Assembly: GCF_003219795.1 (NCBI RefSeq)
Contig: NZ_QJVC01000004.1
Coordinates: 1 to 64,000 of the forward strand
Source of the DNA: Arthrobacter psychrolactophilus
GTDB taxonomy: Bacteria > Actinomycetota > Actinomycetes > Actinomycetales > Micrococcaceae
DNA: 64,000 bases
Direction of reading: 5' to 3'
The first letter of the stretch is position 1; the number at the start of each line of letters is the position of its first letter. Under the pieces are notes generated by a model that was not told where the DNA came from, made no database searches, and saw only the letters and a program-made list of their open reading frames with translations. Shown here one piece after another: positions 43,017 to 51,839 of this stretch. Made by a program: the position numbers and the translations under genes.

Positions 43017-44039
43017 TCAGGCCTTCGCGGGCGGTGCCGTTGAGCCCCTGATCACAAGCTCCGTGCCCAGCTCAATCCGTTGCGGGAGCTCTTCATCCCC
43101 GTCAAGGTACCTAAGGAGTGCCCGCATCGCTGTTTCTGCCATGTGCACCACGGGCTGGCGTACCGTAGTCAGTCCGGGCTCGATCCAATCCGCCGCGGGG
43201 ATGTCATCGAAGCCGATAATGCTCAGGTCTTCGGGAATACGCAGCCCGGCTTTTCGGGCCGCACGGTAGGCACCCAAAGCCTGCTCATCATTTCCAGCAA
43301 AAATTGCCGTGGGCGGATCGGCCAACTCAAGGAGCTTGCGGGCTCCAGCTTCACCTGCCTCGCGGGAGAAGTCACCCGGGACCACCAGTTCCGGGTCCAT
43401 GACCAGGCCCGCTCGACGCAATGCGGCGAGGTGCCCGTCTTCTCGGGCGCTGCTGCACTGCAGATCCGGACGTCCACCGATCATGCCGATCCTGCGGTGT
43501 CCCAAGGCCAAAAGATGCTCGGCTGCCGAGAAAGCGCCCTCCCAGTTCGCGGCACCAACGGTCATGAGATCCGGGCCAGGCTGACCCACCGGGTCGATCA
43601 AGACAACAGGAATACCCAACGATTTGATGCGTTGGATCTGCTTGGCATTGAGCTCGTACACGGCCATGAGCAGCCCGTCGGATTTACGTTCTGCCATGTT
43701 GGCCAGCCACGGCTGAATCCTAGAACCGTCGAGGGAAAGGCTGCTGACCACGGTTCCGTATCCGGCATCCTGAGCGACTCGTTCAACACCCTCGATGATT
43801 TCAAGGGCCCATTCCGATTTCAGGCCCGGGAAAACAAGGTCGATCAGTCCGGCCTTTTTGCGGCGGCGTGCTGGCCGTCGCGCATAATCGCGCCGAGCAA
43901 TGATTTCTTCCACACGAGCGCGCGTTTCCGCCGCCACGTGGGCGTGTCCATTGAGCACCTTGGAAACGGTAGGAACGGATACGCCAGCCTCGAGAGCAAT
44001 CTCGCTGATCGTTGCCCGCCCTGTGCCCTGCTTAGTCAC
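43017..44039 (-). CDS. LacI-family transcriptional regulator
   Basis: A 340-aa regulator: N-terminal LacI HTH ATISEIALEAGVSVPTVSKVLN (about 9-30) with hinge helix, then a periplasmic-binding-protein-like domain with SDGLLMAVYE, IGMIGGRPDLQCSSAREDG, AIFAGNDEQALGAY and IGFDDIPAADWIEPGLTTVRQP. Start is GTG. It is the last gene of a leftward operon with a cupin, a DUF6807 protein and an oxidoreductase, and probably represses that operon in response to a sugar-like ligand. Candidate operators lie at 46981-47118. Confidence 0.93.
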   Translation of the reverse strand: MTKQGTGRATISEIALEAGVSVPTVSKVLNGHAHVAAETRARVEEIIARRDYARRPARRRKKAGLIDLVFPGLKSEWALEIIEGVERVAQDAGYGTVVSSLSLDGSRIQPWLANMAERKSDGLLMAVYELNAKQIQRIKSLGIPVVLIDPVGQPGPDLMTVGAANWEGAFSAAEHLLALGHRRIGMIGGRPDLQCSSAREDGHLAALRRAGLVMDPELVVPGDFSREAGEAGARKLLELADPPTAIFAGNDEQALGAYRAARKAGLRIPEDLSIIGFDDIPAADWIEPGLTTVRQPVVHMAETAMRALLRYLDGDEELPQRIELGTELVIRGSTAPPAKA

Positions 44040-44079
44040 CTTGGACCCCTATTTTCTGCCGGGGGATTCGCCCCCAGCC

Positions 44080-44817
44080 TTACAAGTTTTCGGAAAGTCC
44101 CCATGCTTGGATTCGTCCGCACATGCCATAAATCCTATTCGGCTGCCGCTGCCCCATCGTAATCCGCCCGTCCTGCAAATAATGACTTTCGGCCGATTCT
44201 AGATACTGTAACTGCTGCCGTGTTACCGCGGACTGTCGCTCGGCTCCTTGGGCTAAGGTCTCCTGCCAATCCGAGGTCTGCCAGCTGACAAGTTTTGCGG
44301 CCGCCTCATGAAATGCCGTCAAGGCACCGGGGCCCGATTCCATGACGGCTTGCTTCAGCGCAAAGTACCCTTCGAGCGCCAAGTCTCGCCGACCTCGCGC
44401 GGCCATCTCGGCAGAGGAGTCTTCGACGTCGGCGTTGTGTTGTTCCAAGGCCGACACACGGTGATAGCTTGTGGCGTCGGCGAGGTGCTCCGGCGGAAAT
44501 GTCATGACAGCATCTCCGTTCTCCGGCAATCCCGCGTTTTGCATCACCACCAGAACGCGTAGATCGCCCGAGTCATTGATGGCGCGATGAATCGTGCCGG
44601 GCGTGAACCACAGAACGACGCCTGGTTCCAGCGCGGTGGTGCTGAAGCCCCTGGAGTCCAGGGTTTCCAAGCGCCCTCTCCCCTGCTGCACCACATAGGC
44701 TTCAGCAGACGCTGTGTGCAGATGCGGAGTACCGCCAGCAGCACCATCCGAGCTAGGCCAGTTGTAAATACTGACCTCGGAGAGCGCGGTTGCGCCAGGG
44801 AAGTTGGTCACCGTCAC
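44080..44817 (-). CDS. Cupin-domain protein of a sugar catabolic operon
   Basis: A 245-aa protein from GTG 44817, 2 nt after the stop of the preceding gene. The N-terminal cupin barrel contains GTPHLHTASAEAYVVQQGRG (about 35-54; His pair and Glu as metal ligands) and PGVVLWFTPGTIHRAIND with the second motif's His. The C-terminal half is helical (RDLALEGYFALKQAVMESG). The frame is open to 45009 but that overlaps the upstream gene. It probably acts on, or binds, a sugar or sugar acid metal-dependently. Confidence 0.75.
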   Translation of the reverse strand: MTVTNFPGATALSEVSIYNWPSSDGAAGGTPHLHTASAEAYVVQQGRGRLETLDSRGFSTTALEPGVVLWFTPGTIHRAINDSGDLRVLVVMQNAGLPENGDAVMTFPPEHLADATSYHRVSALEQHNADVEDSSAEMAARGRRDLALEGYFALKQAVMESGPGALTAFHEAAAKLVSWQTSDWQETLAQGAERQSAVTRQQLQYLESAESHYLQDGRITMGQRQPNRIYGMCGRIQAWGLSENL

Positions 44818-44819
44818 GG

Positions 44820-45773
44820 TTAGGCCCAGTCGCCCAAGGCAGCCTTGGCTGCGGCAGAAAGAGCGCTGGCTGATTCCGCGTCCAGCTGGCCGTCGGAGAT
44901 GACGACGGCGTAGCGGTAGGTGAGCGGCTGGCCCTCGCTCAGAACAACTTCTTTGCTGAAGAACGGCGCAGATCCGAGGCAGGCAAACATGGAGGAGCGA
45001 GCGAACCACTGATTCGGAGCACCCGGATTGGCGCCATCCTCGACAAAGGTGATGCTGGAGAAGTTGCAGCTGTCGTCATGACGGCCGGAGAATCCAATCC
45101 ACTCCGAGCGGGTGCCCATCAGTTCATCGTGCCCGCTTCCTGCCGAGGAGATGAATTCGCCGCCGGTGAAGGAGCGCGGTCCACGCCAGAACAATCCGCC
45201 ATAGCCGGCATTATCGCGCCCCTCGGTGGTGGGGCTGCCGATAACAATGTCCTCGGGAGAAATATTGCTCATCTCCGTCTCGAAAAGCAGCGCCCAGGCC
45301 TGCACCCCGGGAACATCCAGGAGCTGAATGTTGAACCGTCGCTTTTCAGCGATGACGGGTGCTCCGCCCTGTGAACTCCACACCAGCTCTTCTGCTGCCG
45401 TAATCCCTACGCCATCATCATCGATCGCGCTAAATGCCTGGTGCTTCATGGCGCCATTGTTCTCGAGGTCCGCGTATTCGGTGGCCCTCGTATAGGTGGC
45501 TCCACCCCAGAAGTTGTCTTTTCCCACGTTGGGCAACGACAAGGAGAGGCCCTTGTGCCAAACGTGATCCCACGGTCGGAAAATAGTTACTTCGTCGCCG
45601 CCCAATGTGGTGAGTGGATGAAAGTACGGTCGGGGGCTTTCATACTGGGCATCGGTGGGACGGTAGGTATAGCTGGCGATCTGCTGTCCGCCGGCGGTGA
45701 ACGTCAGCGCGGCACCGTCATCGGAGTAGCTGAGCTTCGTGTCCTGAGAAATCGTTGCTACGGGGCTGGTCAT
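44820..45773 (-). CDS. PmoA/DUF6807-family protein
   Basis: A 317-aa cytosolic protein of the DUF6807 ('PmoA family') group. Conserved blocks: SPRPYFHPLTTLGGDEVT, RPWDHVWHKGLSLSLPNVG, NFWGG, and SEWIGFSGRHDD. Proteins of this family occur in carbohydrate operons with Gfo/Idh/MocA oxidoreductases, as here, and are beta-sandwich glycan-related; the name does not imply methane oxidation. Middle gene of the LacI-controlled operon, 38 nt after the oxidoreductase gene. Confidence 0.82.
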   Translation of the reverse strand: MTSPVATISQDTKLSYSDDGAALTFTAGGQQIASYTYRPTDAQYESPRPYFHPLTTLGGDEVTIFRPWDHVWHKGLSLSLPNVGKDNFWGGATYTRATEYADLENNGAMKHQAFSAIDDDGVGITAAEELVWSSQGGAPVIAEKRRFNIQLLDVPGVQAWALLFETEMSNISPEDIVIGSPTTEGRDNAGYGGLFWRGPRSFTGGEFISSAGSGHDELMGTRSEWIGFSGRHDDSCNFSSITFVEDGANPGAPNQWFARSSMFACLGSAPFFSKEVVLSEGQPLTYRYAVVISDGQLDAESASALSAAAKAALGDWA

Positions 45774-45811
45774 TGACAGTCTCCTGTTATTTGAGTGACA
45801 GTGATGGGGAA

Positions 45812-46933
45812 TCAGGCGGGAAGTGCGAGCGTCAGCGCGGTTTCATCTAGGACACGGGTTCCTAGACCTTCGCCGTCCATTCCGGCATAGAAGGCATGCC
45901 CGGGAACAATCTCGCCACGACGGACGGAAGCACCCGTAAAGGCGGAGGCGTACATAGCGGCTGCGAATTCAAGTGTCTGGCGAGCAGATTCTGCCCCGGC
46001 CGGCAGCGGTCGACCCGCGTCGAGTGCGTCGTACATGGCAATAAACTGCGCCAAGTGGCCGCTGCCGCGAGCTAGTGAGTGTTCTTCCCATACCGCTGCG
46101 ACGGCTTCCTCATGTCCGGGGGCAGGCGTGATCGTCCAGTTATCTGTCGAGTAACCGTAGAGGTGGCTGAGCTCCACGGTGGCGAATTCGCAGTCAATCC
46201 TGATGTCTGAGGTTTCCCGCGGCGAGAGCAGTGAGTTAATGACTGTGGCAACGGCCCCATTGTCGAACTTCACCAGCGCCGCCGAAAGATCTTCGGTGGA
46301 GGTGGCGCGAGCCTGCCGGCTGGCGATAGCGGTGACTTCCTGCCACGGTCCCAAGAGGTGCAAGAGAAGGTCAAACTGATGAATTCCATGACCCATCGTG
46401 GGTCCGCCGCCTTCGGCACTCCACGTACCCCGCCAGGGAAGGTCAAAGTATGCGTCCGGGCGGTACCAAAGGGTGTCACATCGGGCCACCAACGGCCGGC
46501 CGAAAACCTGACCACCAATGAGCGATAGAGCGGCAGCCGAGGCATCACCGAAGCGGTGCTGGAAGACGCAAGAGAACTGTGCACCGCCCACGGCCTGGGC
46601 GTTTTCGAGTCGGTCAAAGTCGGCAAGGCTGAGTGCTGGAGGCTTTTCGGACAGGACGTGCACACCCGCTTCAAGACACTCAATGGCCTGGTCAATATGC
46701 ATCATGGGCGGAGTGCAGAGATGGACAATATCTGGCTTCCCCTCGGCCAGCAGCTGAGTTAGATTTTGGTAGCGACCGGCAATCCCGTGTTCATCACTGA
46801 ATGAGTCGAGTCGGGCTGCATCGACATCACAGGCAGCGACAATTTCTGCCCGACTCCCTGCCTGAGCCACGTTGGCAACGTGAATGGCGGCAATTCCACC
46901 TGTTCCCACCAGGGCGATCTTGTACGTCCTCAT
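45812..46933 (-). CDS. Gfo/Idh/MocA-family oxidoreductase
   Basis: A 373-aa NAD(P)-dependent sugar dehydrogenase. Rossmann motif IALVGTGGIAAIHVANV is at about 6-22, VLSEKPPALSLADFDR carries the conserved EKP, and the C-terminal domain has STEDLSAALVKFDNGA. ATG 46933 is chosen, with GGAGAG upstream; a TTG precedes it. First gene of the four-gene leftward operon. The likely role is oxidation or epimerisation of a sugar or inositol-type substrate; the exact substrate is unknown. Confidence 0.9.
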   Translation of the reverse strand: MRTYKIALVGTGGIAAIHVANVAQAGSRAEIVAACDVDAARLDSFSDEHGIAGRYQNLTQLLAEGKPDIVHLCTPPMMHIDQAIECLEAGVHVLSEKPPALSLADFDRLENAQAVGGAQFSCVFQHRFGDASAAALSLIGGQVFGRPLVARCDTLWYRPDAYFDLPWRGTWSAEGGGPTMGHGIHQFDLLLHLLGPWQEVTAIASRQARATSTEDLSAALVKFDNGAVATVINSLLSPRETSDIRIDCEFATVELSHLYGYSTDNWTITPAPGHEEAVAAVWEEHSLARGSGHLAQFIAMYDALDAGRPLPAGAESARQTLEFAAAMYASAFTGASVRRGEIVPGHAFYAGMDGEGLGTRVLDETALTLALPA

Positions 46934-46980
46934 CAAATACTCTCCGTCATTGCAGCGTCTTTTTGTATATGAGAATTGAC

Positions 46981-47118
46981 GAAACTTTCTAGATCCTTTG
47001 AGAAATTTCTAGACAAATTTCGCCTTTGTTGTGTTCATCCTGATCAACGGTAGGAAAAATCATCATTGAAAGTCAAGGGTCTTTGATCGAAGAAGTACAC
47101 AAAACTATCTGATAGTTT
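46981..47118 (-). promoter_or_regulatory. Operator-rich promoter of the LacI-controlled operon
   Basis: AT-rich leader with a perfect palindrome AAACTATC-T-GATAGTTT (47102-47118), two direct copies of TTTCTAGA 20 bp apart (46986-46993, 47006-47013), and on the minus strand TTGACT (about 47078-47073) followed 17 bp later by a weak -10 (CTACCG). These are candidate LacI sites; which one the local LacI protein uses cannot be told. Confidence 0.5.
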
Positions 47119-47198
47119 CTGGAAACCAAAGAATAGGCATTGCAGAGGCCTCGTCAGCTGCCTCCCGAATTCCAGACGAGGCGGATAGGCTCAGTGGC

Positions 47199-47858
47199 AT
47201 GAGCGGATATCAGCGTCCCAGCTTTCCCGAAGAGGACTATCGCGACGGGAATGGGGACCCGATCACGTATGGGCATCGCTGGGGCGAGGGATCACCGGCG
47301 GATGATTCCTATTCCGTGACCAGTAATCTTCACCGATTCGCCCCGTTGCACGACGTTGCCGACGCATTGATTGCTTGGCTGGAATCGAGCTTCGATGTCG
47401 TGGTGGAAGAGTCCCTCGAGCTGGCTGCTGATCTCGTCCGTCAAGCATCTCCGGCGACCCGAGCCGTGCGCTTTATTCCGCGCAATCAAGGTGCAGCGCC
47501 GCTGACCTTCGTCTTCACGCAGTTCCCGGGGGTCGCCATTCATGCCGGTGTTCTGCATGATTTTCATTTCCCGTCATGCGGCTGCGACGCCTGCGACGAA
47601 GGGGTTGATTCCGTGGCGGAAGAACTCGAGTGGACAGTACGAACCATCGTCTTCGGCGGGTACAGCGAGACCTTCGATCGTTGGCCAGGGCAGTGGCTCG
47701 AGTACAAACTTAATGAAGAAGAATTTGGCATGAGATCGGGCCGCGGGCGCATTAAGGATCTTCCGGCGGAGCGCGTGAAACGCGCCCGAACATCATTGCC
47801 AAACGAGGGGCACTGGTTGCCCTGGGCCAAGAAAATCATCGAAAGGACAAACCCATGA
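47199..47858 (+). CDS. DUF6226 family protein
   Basis: A 219-aa cytosolic protein resembling DUF6226 proteins of actinobacteria: GHRWGEGSPADDSYSVTSNL, AADLVRQASPATRAVRF, the CxCxxC-like cluster PSCGCDACDEG (about 126-136) and the C-terminal WLPWAKK. The three close cysteines may bind metal. It overlaps the following DUF1801 gene by ATGA. Function unknown. Confidence 0.8.
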   Translation: MSGYQRPSFPEEDYRDGNGDPITYGHRWGEGSPADDSYSVTSNLHRFAPLHDVADALIAWLESSFDVVVEESLELAADLVRQASPATRAVRFIPRNQGAAPLTFVFTQFPGVAIHAGVLHDFHFPSCGCDACDEGVDSVAEELEWTVRTIVFGGYSETFDRWPGQWLEYKLNEEEFGMRSGRGRIKDLPAERVKRARTSLPNEGHWLPWAKKIIERTNP

Positions 47859-48265
47859 CAACCGCGTTTAGTAAAGAAGAAAAGGCCGCCATGCGCGCGG
47901 CTGCCGCCGAGGCAAAGGCCGCTAAGTTAGGAGCCGATCTCCAGGCTGCCTGCGAGGCTGCCATCGCCGACATGAGCGGCACAGATCAAGAACTTGCCCA
48001 AACCCTTCATGACTTGGTTAAGGAGCACACGAGCCTCAGCGCGAAAACTTGGTATGGCATGCCTGCGTATGCCAACGCTGATGGCAAGGTGATCGTGTTC
48101 TTTCAGAGCTCAGCCAAGTTCAAGGTTCGCTATGCCACGATTGGCTTCCAGCCCGATGCGAGCCTCGACGAGGGTAACTTGTGGCCGACGTCCTTCGCCG
48201 TCACGAAGCTGAGCAAGGCTGATCAATCACATCTCGTTGAGCTCCTCAAGAAGGCCACCAACTAG
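47855..48265 (+). CDS. DUF1801 (YdhG-like) protein
   Basis: A 136-aa protein. An N-terminal Ala/Lys/Glu helix precedes the DUF1801 fold with SAKTWYGMPAYANADGKVIV and DEGNLWPTSFAVTKL. Relatives include the B. subtilis Fra iron chaperone, but iron delivery has not been shown for this branch. Coupled to the DUF6226 gene; convergent with and overlapping the SRPBCC gene by 4 bp. Confidence 0.85.
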   Translation: MTTAFSKEEKAAMRAAAAEAKAAKLGADLQAACEAAIADMSGTDQELAQTLHDLVKEHTSLSAKTWYGMPAYANADGKVIVFFQSSAKFKVRYATIGFQPDASLDEGNLWPTSFAVTKLSKADQSHLVELLKKATN

Positions 48266-48726
48266 GCTTCTCGCTGAGAGCGATCCTCCACGAGATATTG
48301 GTTTCGTGTCTCGATGAGCTTTTGTAAATATCGAGCCAAGAACAGCCGTTCCACTATTCGTCCTGCGAGACCAAACGGTGCCTGAAACTCGACGCGGTCA
48401 GTCATCAACGTTGTCCCGTCAGGATCGTCACTGAACTCATGGACGTGCTTGAATCTCCGAAATGGTCCCTTGATTTGTTCATCGGTGAAGGAGTGGGGAG
48501 CGTCCAGCTCAGTGATGCGGCTTGTCATGCGTAGGGGGAGGCCGAAATGCCAGGCCTTCCATGTCACCTCTTCCCCCAGAGAAATCAGCCCGGAGGTAAC
48601 GCCAGCAATGGCTTGTTCGTGCGAATGAGCCATTGATTCCGTATGCGCATCAATGCTGCGAGAGGCGTCGAACAGCTGCGCTCTGGGGATGGCGCTCCGG
48701 GTTCGGCACTCAAAGACGACGGTCAT
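48262..48726 (-). CDS. SRPBCC-fold (polyketide cyclase-like) protein
   Basis: A 154-aa protein with START/SRPBCC features: VVFECRTRSAIPRAQLFDAS at the N-terminus, VTWKAWHFGLPLRMTSRITELD, FKHVHEFSDDPDGTTLMTDRVEF, and a C-terminal helix RIVERLFLARYLQKLIETRN. This resembles the ligand-binding SRPBCC group found in actinobacteria; ligand unknown. Confidence 0.82.
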   Translation of the reverse strand: MTVVFECRTRSAIPRAQLFDASRSIDAHTESMAHSHEQAIAGVTSGLISLGEEVTWKAWHFGLPLRMTSRITELDAPHSFTDEQIKGPFRRFKHVHEFSDDPDGTTLMTDRVEFQAPFGLAGRIVERLFLARYLQKLIETRNQYLVEDRSQREA

Positions 48727-48766
48727 GCTCCGAGTATGTCAGCAATTCTTGTGGCACGATATTGAG

Positions 48767-49240
48767 GTGACCGCCGCACTGACCTTGACCTCCGGCCACG
48801 AGGCCGCACATGAAGCCGCACAGATCTGGGCACTCGCGAAGGCTCGTCGTGATGAGGATACCGCGCCGGCTTCTGCCGAGGAGGTCTTGCCGGGGGTTCA
48901 GCGCCGGCTCAGGGTTCCAGGTGCCGAGCTCATCGTGGCATCTCAGGGCGGGCAGGCCGTGGGTTTCACCCTTTTTGCGCCGCGTGCAGAATGCTTGGAA
49001 ATCTTTTATCTGGCGGTGGCACCCGATGCCTGGGGTCGCGGTGTGGCCGCGGTCTTGCTTGCCAGCGTTGAAGAATTCGCACACGGGATCTCCCGACCAT
49101 CAGTGGATTTGTGGGTCATCAGCGATAACGATCGTGCCATTAGCGTCTACCAGCGCACGGGCTTCATCGACAGCGGTGAGCTGCACCGTGATGCTGCTTC
49201 AGGCCGAAGTGAACGCCGCATGGTCAAGGTGCTGGGCTAG
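48767..49240 (+). CDS. GNAT-family N-acetyltransferase
   Basis: A 157-aa acetyltransferase from GTG 48767. GNAT motif A is LEIFYLAVAPDAWGRGVAAVLL (core VAPDAWGRGVAAVLL, about 78-92), motif B DLWVISDNDRAISVYQRTGF. The open frame begins at 48653 inside the divergent SRPBCC gene, so the later GTG is preferred, though its ribosome site is weak. Substrate unknown. Confidence 0.82.
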   Translation: MTAALTLTSGHEAAHEAAQIWALAKARRDEDTAPASAEEVLPGVQRRLRVPGAELIVASQGGQAVGFTLFAPRAECLEIFYLAVAPDAWGRGVAAVLLASVEEFAHGISRPSVDLWVISDNDRAISVYQRTGFIDSGELHRDAASGRSERRMVKVLG

Positions 49241-49282
49241 CCGCTGGTCTGCGCGAGGTGGAACCCTCGGTACCCTTGAAAG

Positions 49283-50212
49283 GTGATGAAATCTCCCCTT
49301 CCCGTGCGCAATGGCGTCAATGCGACCCGCGTGCGAATGCCCGACGAAGGCCCGTGGGCCACTGCCATGGACTATGTGTTGGAGAAGTTCAGCCATGTTG
49401 ACCCCGCCGGAATCATCGACCGCTTTGTTCGCGGCGAGGTCCAGGCGCTGGGTGGCGAAATCGTCACACCCACGACTCCACTCACCGAGCACATGTTCAT
49501 TTGGTACTACCGCGAGCTTCCCGTAGAGAAGCGTCTGCCGGTGGAGCTGTCCATCATTCATCAAGACGAGAACCTAGTGGTTGTCGACAAGCCGCACTTC
49601 TTGCCCACCACTCCGGGCGGCATGTATGTGCAGGAGTCAGCCCTAGTTCGCCTGCGGGTCTTGCTTGATCTACCCGATCTGGTGCCGATCCACCGCCTGG
49701 ATCGTATGACGGCCGGTGTTCTTTTGTTCTCTGCTGACCCGGAAACCCGCGGCAAATATCAGACCCTTTTTGAAAAGCGTCGCATCGAAAAGACGTACCG
49801 TGCCGTGGCTCCTGTCAGCGACGAGCTGGAGTTTCCGCTCGTGGTGCGCAGCCGCATGATCAAATCCCGCACGTATCTGCTGGCCGAAGAGGTCGAGGGT
49901 GAGCCCAATGCCGAAACCCGCATCGAGCTCATGGACACCCGGGTGGACCCGGTCTCGGGACAGACCCTTGGCCTCTACGATCTGCAACCGCACACCGGGA
50001 AGACGCATCAGTTGCGTGTCCACCTTGCCGCACAGGGCATCGGGATTCTCAACGACCCGTTCTATCCGGTCCTGCACGAGCAAGCTCCCGACGACTACAC
50101 GAAGCCGCTGCAGCTTTTGGCGCACACCATTTCCTTCAACGATCCGCTCACTCGTGAGCCCGTGAAGTTCTTCTCCCAGTTGGAGCTTTCGGAGTTCCCC
50201 AACCACAAGTAG
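49283..50212 (+). CDS. RluA-family pseudouridine synthase
   Basis: A 309-aa RNA pseudouridine synthase. The catalytic Asp is in IHRLDRMTAGVLLFS (about 135-149); IIHQDENLVVVDKPHFLPTTPGG and DLQPHTGKTHQLRVHLA are the other RluA-type motifs. The N-terminal ~85 residues replace the S4 domain. It modifies U in rRNA or tRNA; the exact site cannot be assigned. Starts at GTG 49283 or ATG 49286. Confidence 0.9.
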   Translation: MMKSPLPVRNGVNATRVRMPDEGPWATAMDYVLEKFSHVDPAGIIDRFVRGEVQALGGEIVTPTTPLTEHMFIWYYRELPVEKRLPVELSIIHQDENLVVVDKPHFLPTTPGGMYVQESALVRLRVLLDLPDLVPIHRLDRMTAGVLLFSADPETRGKYQTLFEKRRIEKTYRAVAPVSDELEFPLVVRSRMIKSRTYLLAEEVEGEPNAETRIELMDTRVDPVSGQTLGLYDLQPHTGKTHQLRVHLAAQGIGILNDPFYPVLHEQAPDDYTKPLQLLAHTISFNDPLTREPVKFFSQLELSEFPNHK

Positions 50213-50226
50213 CCACGGGCGAGGGG

Positions 50227-50565
50227 TTAGACGCCTAACGCCGCGAGCTCGACAATCGCCTTCACTTCCTTGTGGGGATGCGCTTCCCCCACTAAGGATC
50301 GAATTTCGCTGGCCACGGATCGTGCAATGGCAGGGGCCGGGACGGAACCATCCGTCCCGATCCTGACCTTGACGGTCAGCAAGGAGCGTCCTTCGCTTTC
50401 CTCCTCCACGCACACCACAAATGGTGCGGGAGCCTTGCTCTCACCAGACGCTATCAGCGTGCCCAACTGCTTCACTGCGGTCAGCCAGACAGGGTCCGCT
50501 AAATACACCGTGCCGACGCCGTCAAGGCCCAGCACGCGCTGATGGATCTGCTCTTCAAGACTCAT
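50227..50565 (-). CDS. Small Asp23-operon-type protein
   Basis: A 112-aa cytosolic protein, coupled by ATGA to the anti-sigma-like gene upstream. It has an alpha/beta plan (VKVRIGTDGSVPAPAIARSVASEI) reminiscent of a truncated Asp23/Gls24 domain, which is supported by the operon but weak by sequence. It may modulate the Asp23 envelope-stress proteins encoded further downstream in the window. Function unproven. Confidence 0.55.
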   Translation of the reverse strand: MSLEEQIHQRVLGLDGVGTVYLADPVWLTAVKQLGTLIASGESKAPAPFVVCVEEESEGRSLLTVKVRIGTDGSVPAPAIARSVASEIRSLVGEAHPHKEVKAIVELAALGV

Positions 50566-51170
50566 GGCCGCTCGTCCTTGTTCACGTCGTTTGCCAGCTC
50601 TTCTACCGAGTCTTCCAGTGGCGGCCGCAGATCGGTAAAGGCCACGTTCACGGCCAAAATATTGAGTTCCGTATGCACCAAAAGCTCAGCCGCTACGGCT
50701 TCCCGTAGCTCCTGAGCCAGCGACGGCAGCTGATATCCATAGCGTGCCGAAACATTGATATTTACCTCTACTGCGGCTCCCGCCACCGTGACATCACCGA
50801 CTAAACGGCATCGGCCAATCAACACACCACCCATGGAATCTCCCACGGCGCGCACCATGGCAATCACGGCACCTTCGGTTTCCGAGAGCTCCTCGAAGGG
50901 ACCGCTGCTGAGCGGAATGGAACGTCCAGCGCGAGTCTCCATACGGAGGTTCGTCAACATGCCGTCAAGCCATCCGGTACCCTCGGCAACGACCTGGGCT
51001 TCGTCGTCGGACATGAGATCAAGAGCGGCCGTACTGAGGATTCTGAGCCCGGCGAGCCGCGCCTGACACTGAGGACAATGTGCAATATGTGTGGCATCGG
51101 CGGAGATGCCGCTGTCAAGGAAGTCGCTGAGGTCTTCGATGCGCCTTCCGCAATCTTGCTTGGGGTTCAT
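50562..51170 (-). CDS. Anti-sigma-like protein with Asp23-type C-terminal domain
   Basis: A 202-aa protein from ATG 51170, which overlaps the sigma-factor stop (ATGA) and has GGAGGA 6 nt upstream. The N-terminus carries an anti-sigma zinc-finger-like HIAHCPQCQARL (about 29-40) with an earlier Cys; the C-terminal ~100 residues resemble an Asp23 domain (VGDVTVAGAAVEVNINVSARYG, LAQELREAVAAELLVHT). No membrane helix is visible, so it would be a soluble anti-sigma factor linking sigma activity to Asp23 proteins. The fusion reading is inference. Confidence 0.65.
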   Translation of the reverse strand: MNPKQDCGRRIEDLSDFLDSGISADATHIAHCPQCQARLAGLRILSTAALDLMSDDEAQVVAEGTGWLDGMLTNLRMETRAGRSIPLSSGPFEELSETEGAVIAMVRAVGDSMGGVLIGRCRLVGDVTVAGAAVEVNINVSARYGYQLPSLAQELREAVAAELLVHTELNILAVNVAFTDLRPPLEDSVEELANDVNKDERP

Positions 51171-51736
51171 CGCCATTCCTCCATTTCCTTCACAAGCATG
51201 GTTCGTGCTCTGGCCAAACGACCGCGCACACTAGCAGCGCTAATTCCCAGCGCTTCGGCGATCTCGTCATAGGACTGACCACCGAATTCTTTCAAAACCC
51301 AACATCTTCGCTGTTCCTCTGGCAGCCTCGCGAGGGCATGGTTCAGCGCCACCCGCGCCGAGCTTGCCACCGCGGCTTGTTCGGGAGTGGGTTTTCGGTC
51401 GGCAGGGTCGGCCTGGTCATCGAGGTTGTCATGACTCTTACGACGGCGCCCGGCATCAATAGCGCGGTGCCCGACAATGCGCATCATCCAGGCTTTCACT
51501 GCGGCACCGTCCTGCAAAGTCCCGATGTCTTTCCACGCCGTGACCAGCGCTTCCTGGACCACATCGTCGGCTTCATCATGCGAGCGGGTCAGGCGGCGAG
51601 CATAGGCACGCATGAGCGGCCCGTGCCTGCGGGCCAGTGTTTCGAAGGAGGCAGCGTCCCCATCAGCTGCGCGTTCTGCGAGCATGTGGTCTGGGGCGTC
51701 TGCGAGTTTATGCGGCAAATCTTGCGCAGGTGTCAC
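51167..51736 (-). CDS. ECF-type RNA polymerase sigma factor
   Basis: A 189-aa sigma-70 family ECF factor. Region 2: FETLARRHGPLMRAYARRLTRSHDEADDVVQEALVTAWK (core DDVVQEALVTAWKDI, about 58-72); region 4: LPEEQRRCWVLKEFGGQSYDEIAEALGISAASVRGRLARAR. GTG start. Coupled by ATGA to the anti-sigma-like gene. It probably directs envelope-stress genes, perhaps the Asp23 operon encoded just upstream on the same strand. Confidence 0.93.
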   Translation of the reverse strand: MTPAQDLPHKLADAPDHMLAERAADGDAASFETLARRHGPLMRAYARRLTRSHDEADDVVQEALVTAWKDIGTLQDGAAVKAWMMRIVGHRAIDAGRRRKSHDNLDDQADPADRKPTPEQAAVASSARVALNHALARLPEEQRRCWVLKEFGGQSYDEIAEALGISAASVRGRLARARTMLVKEMEEWR

Positions 51737-51839
51737 CGGCTTACGCCCTTTCTCTCGTCAAGGCTGTGTGGAGCTCGAATGAGCGTAATCGCAACTCAGG
51801 GCCGGCAGAGCGTTCGCGTCTGCCAGCCCTGAGGGCGTG

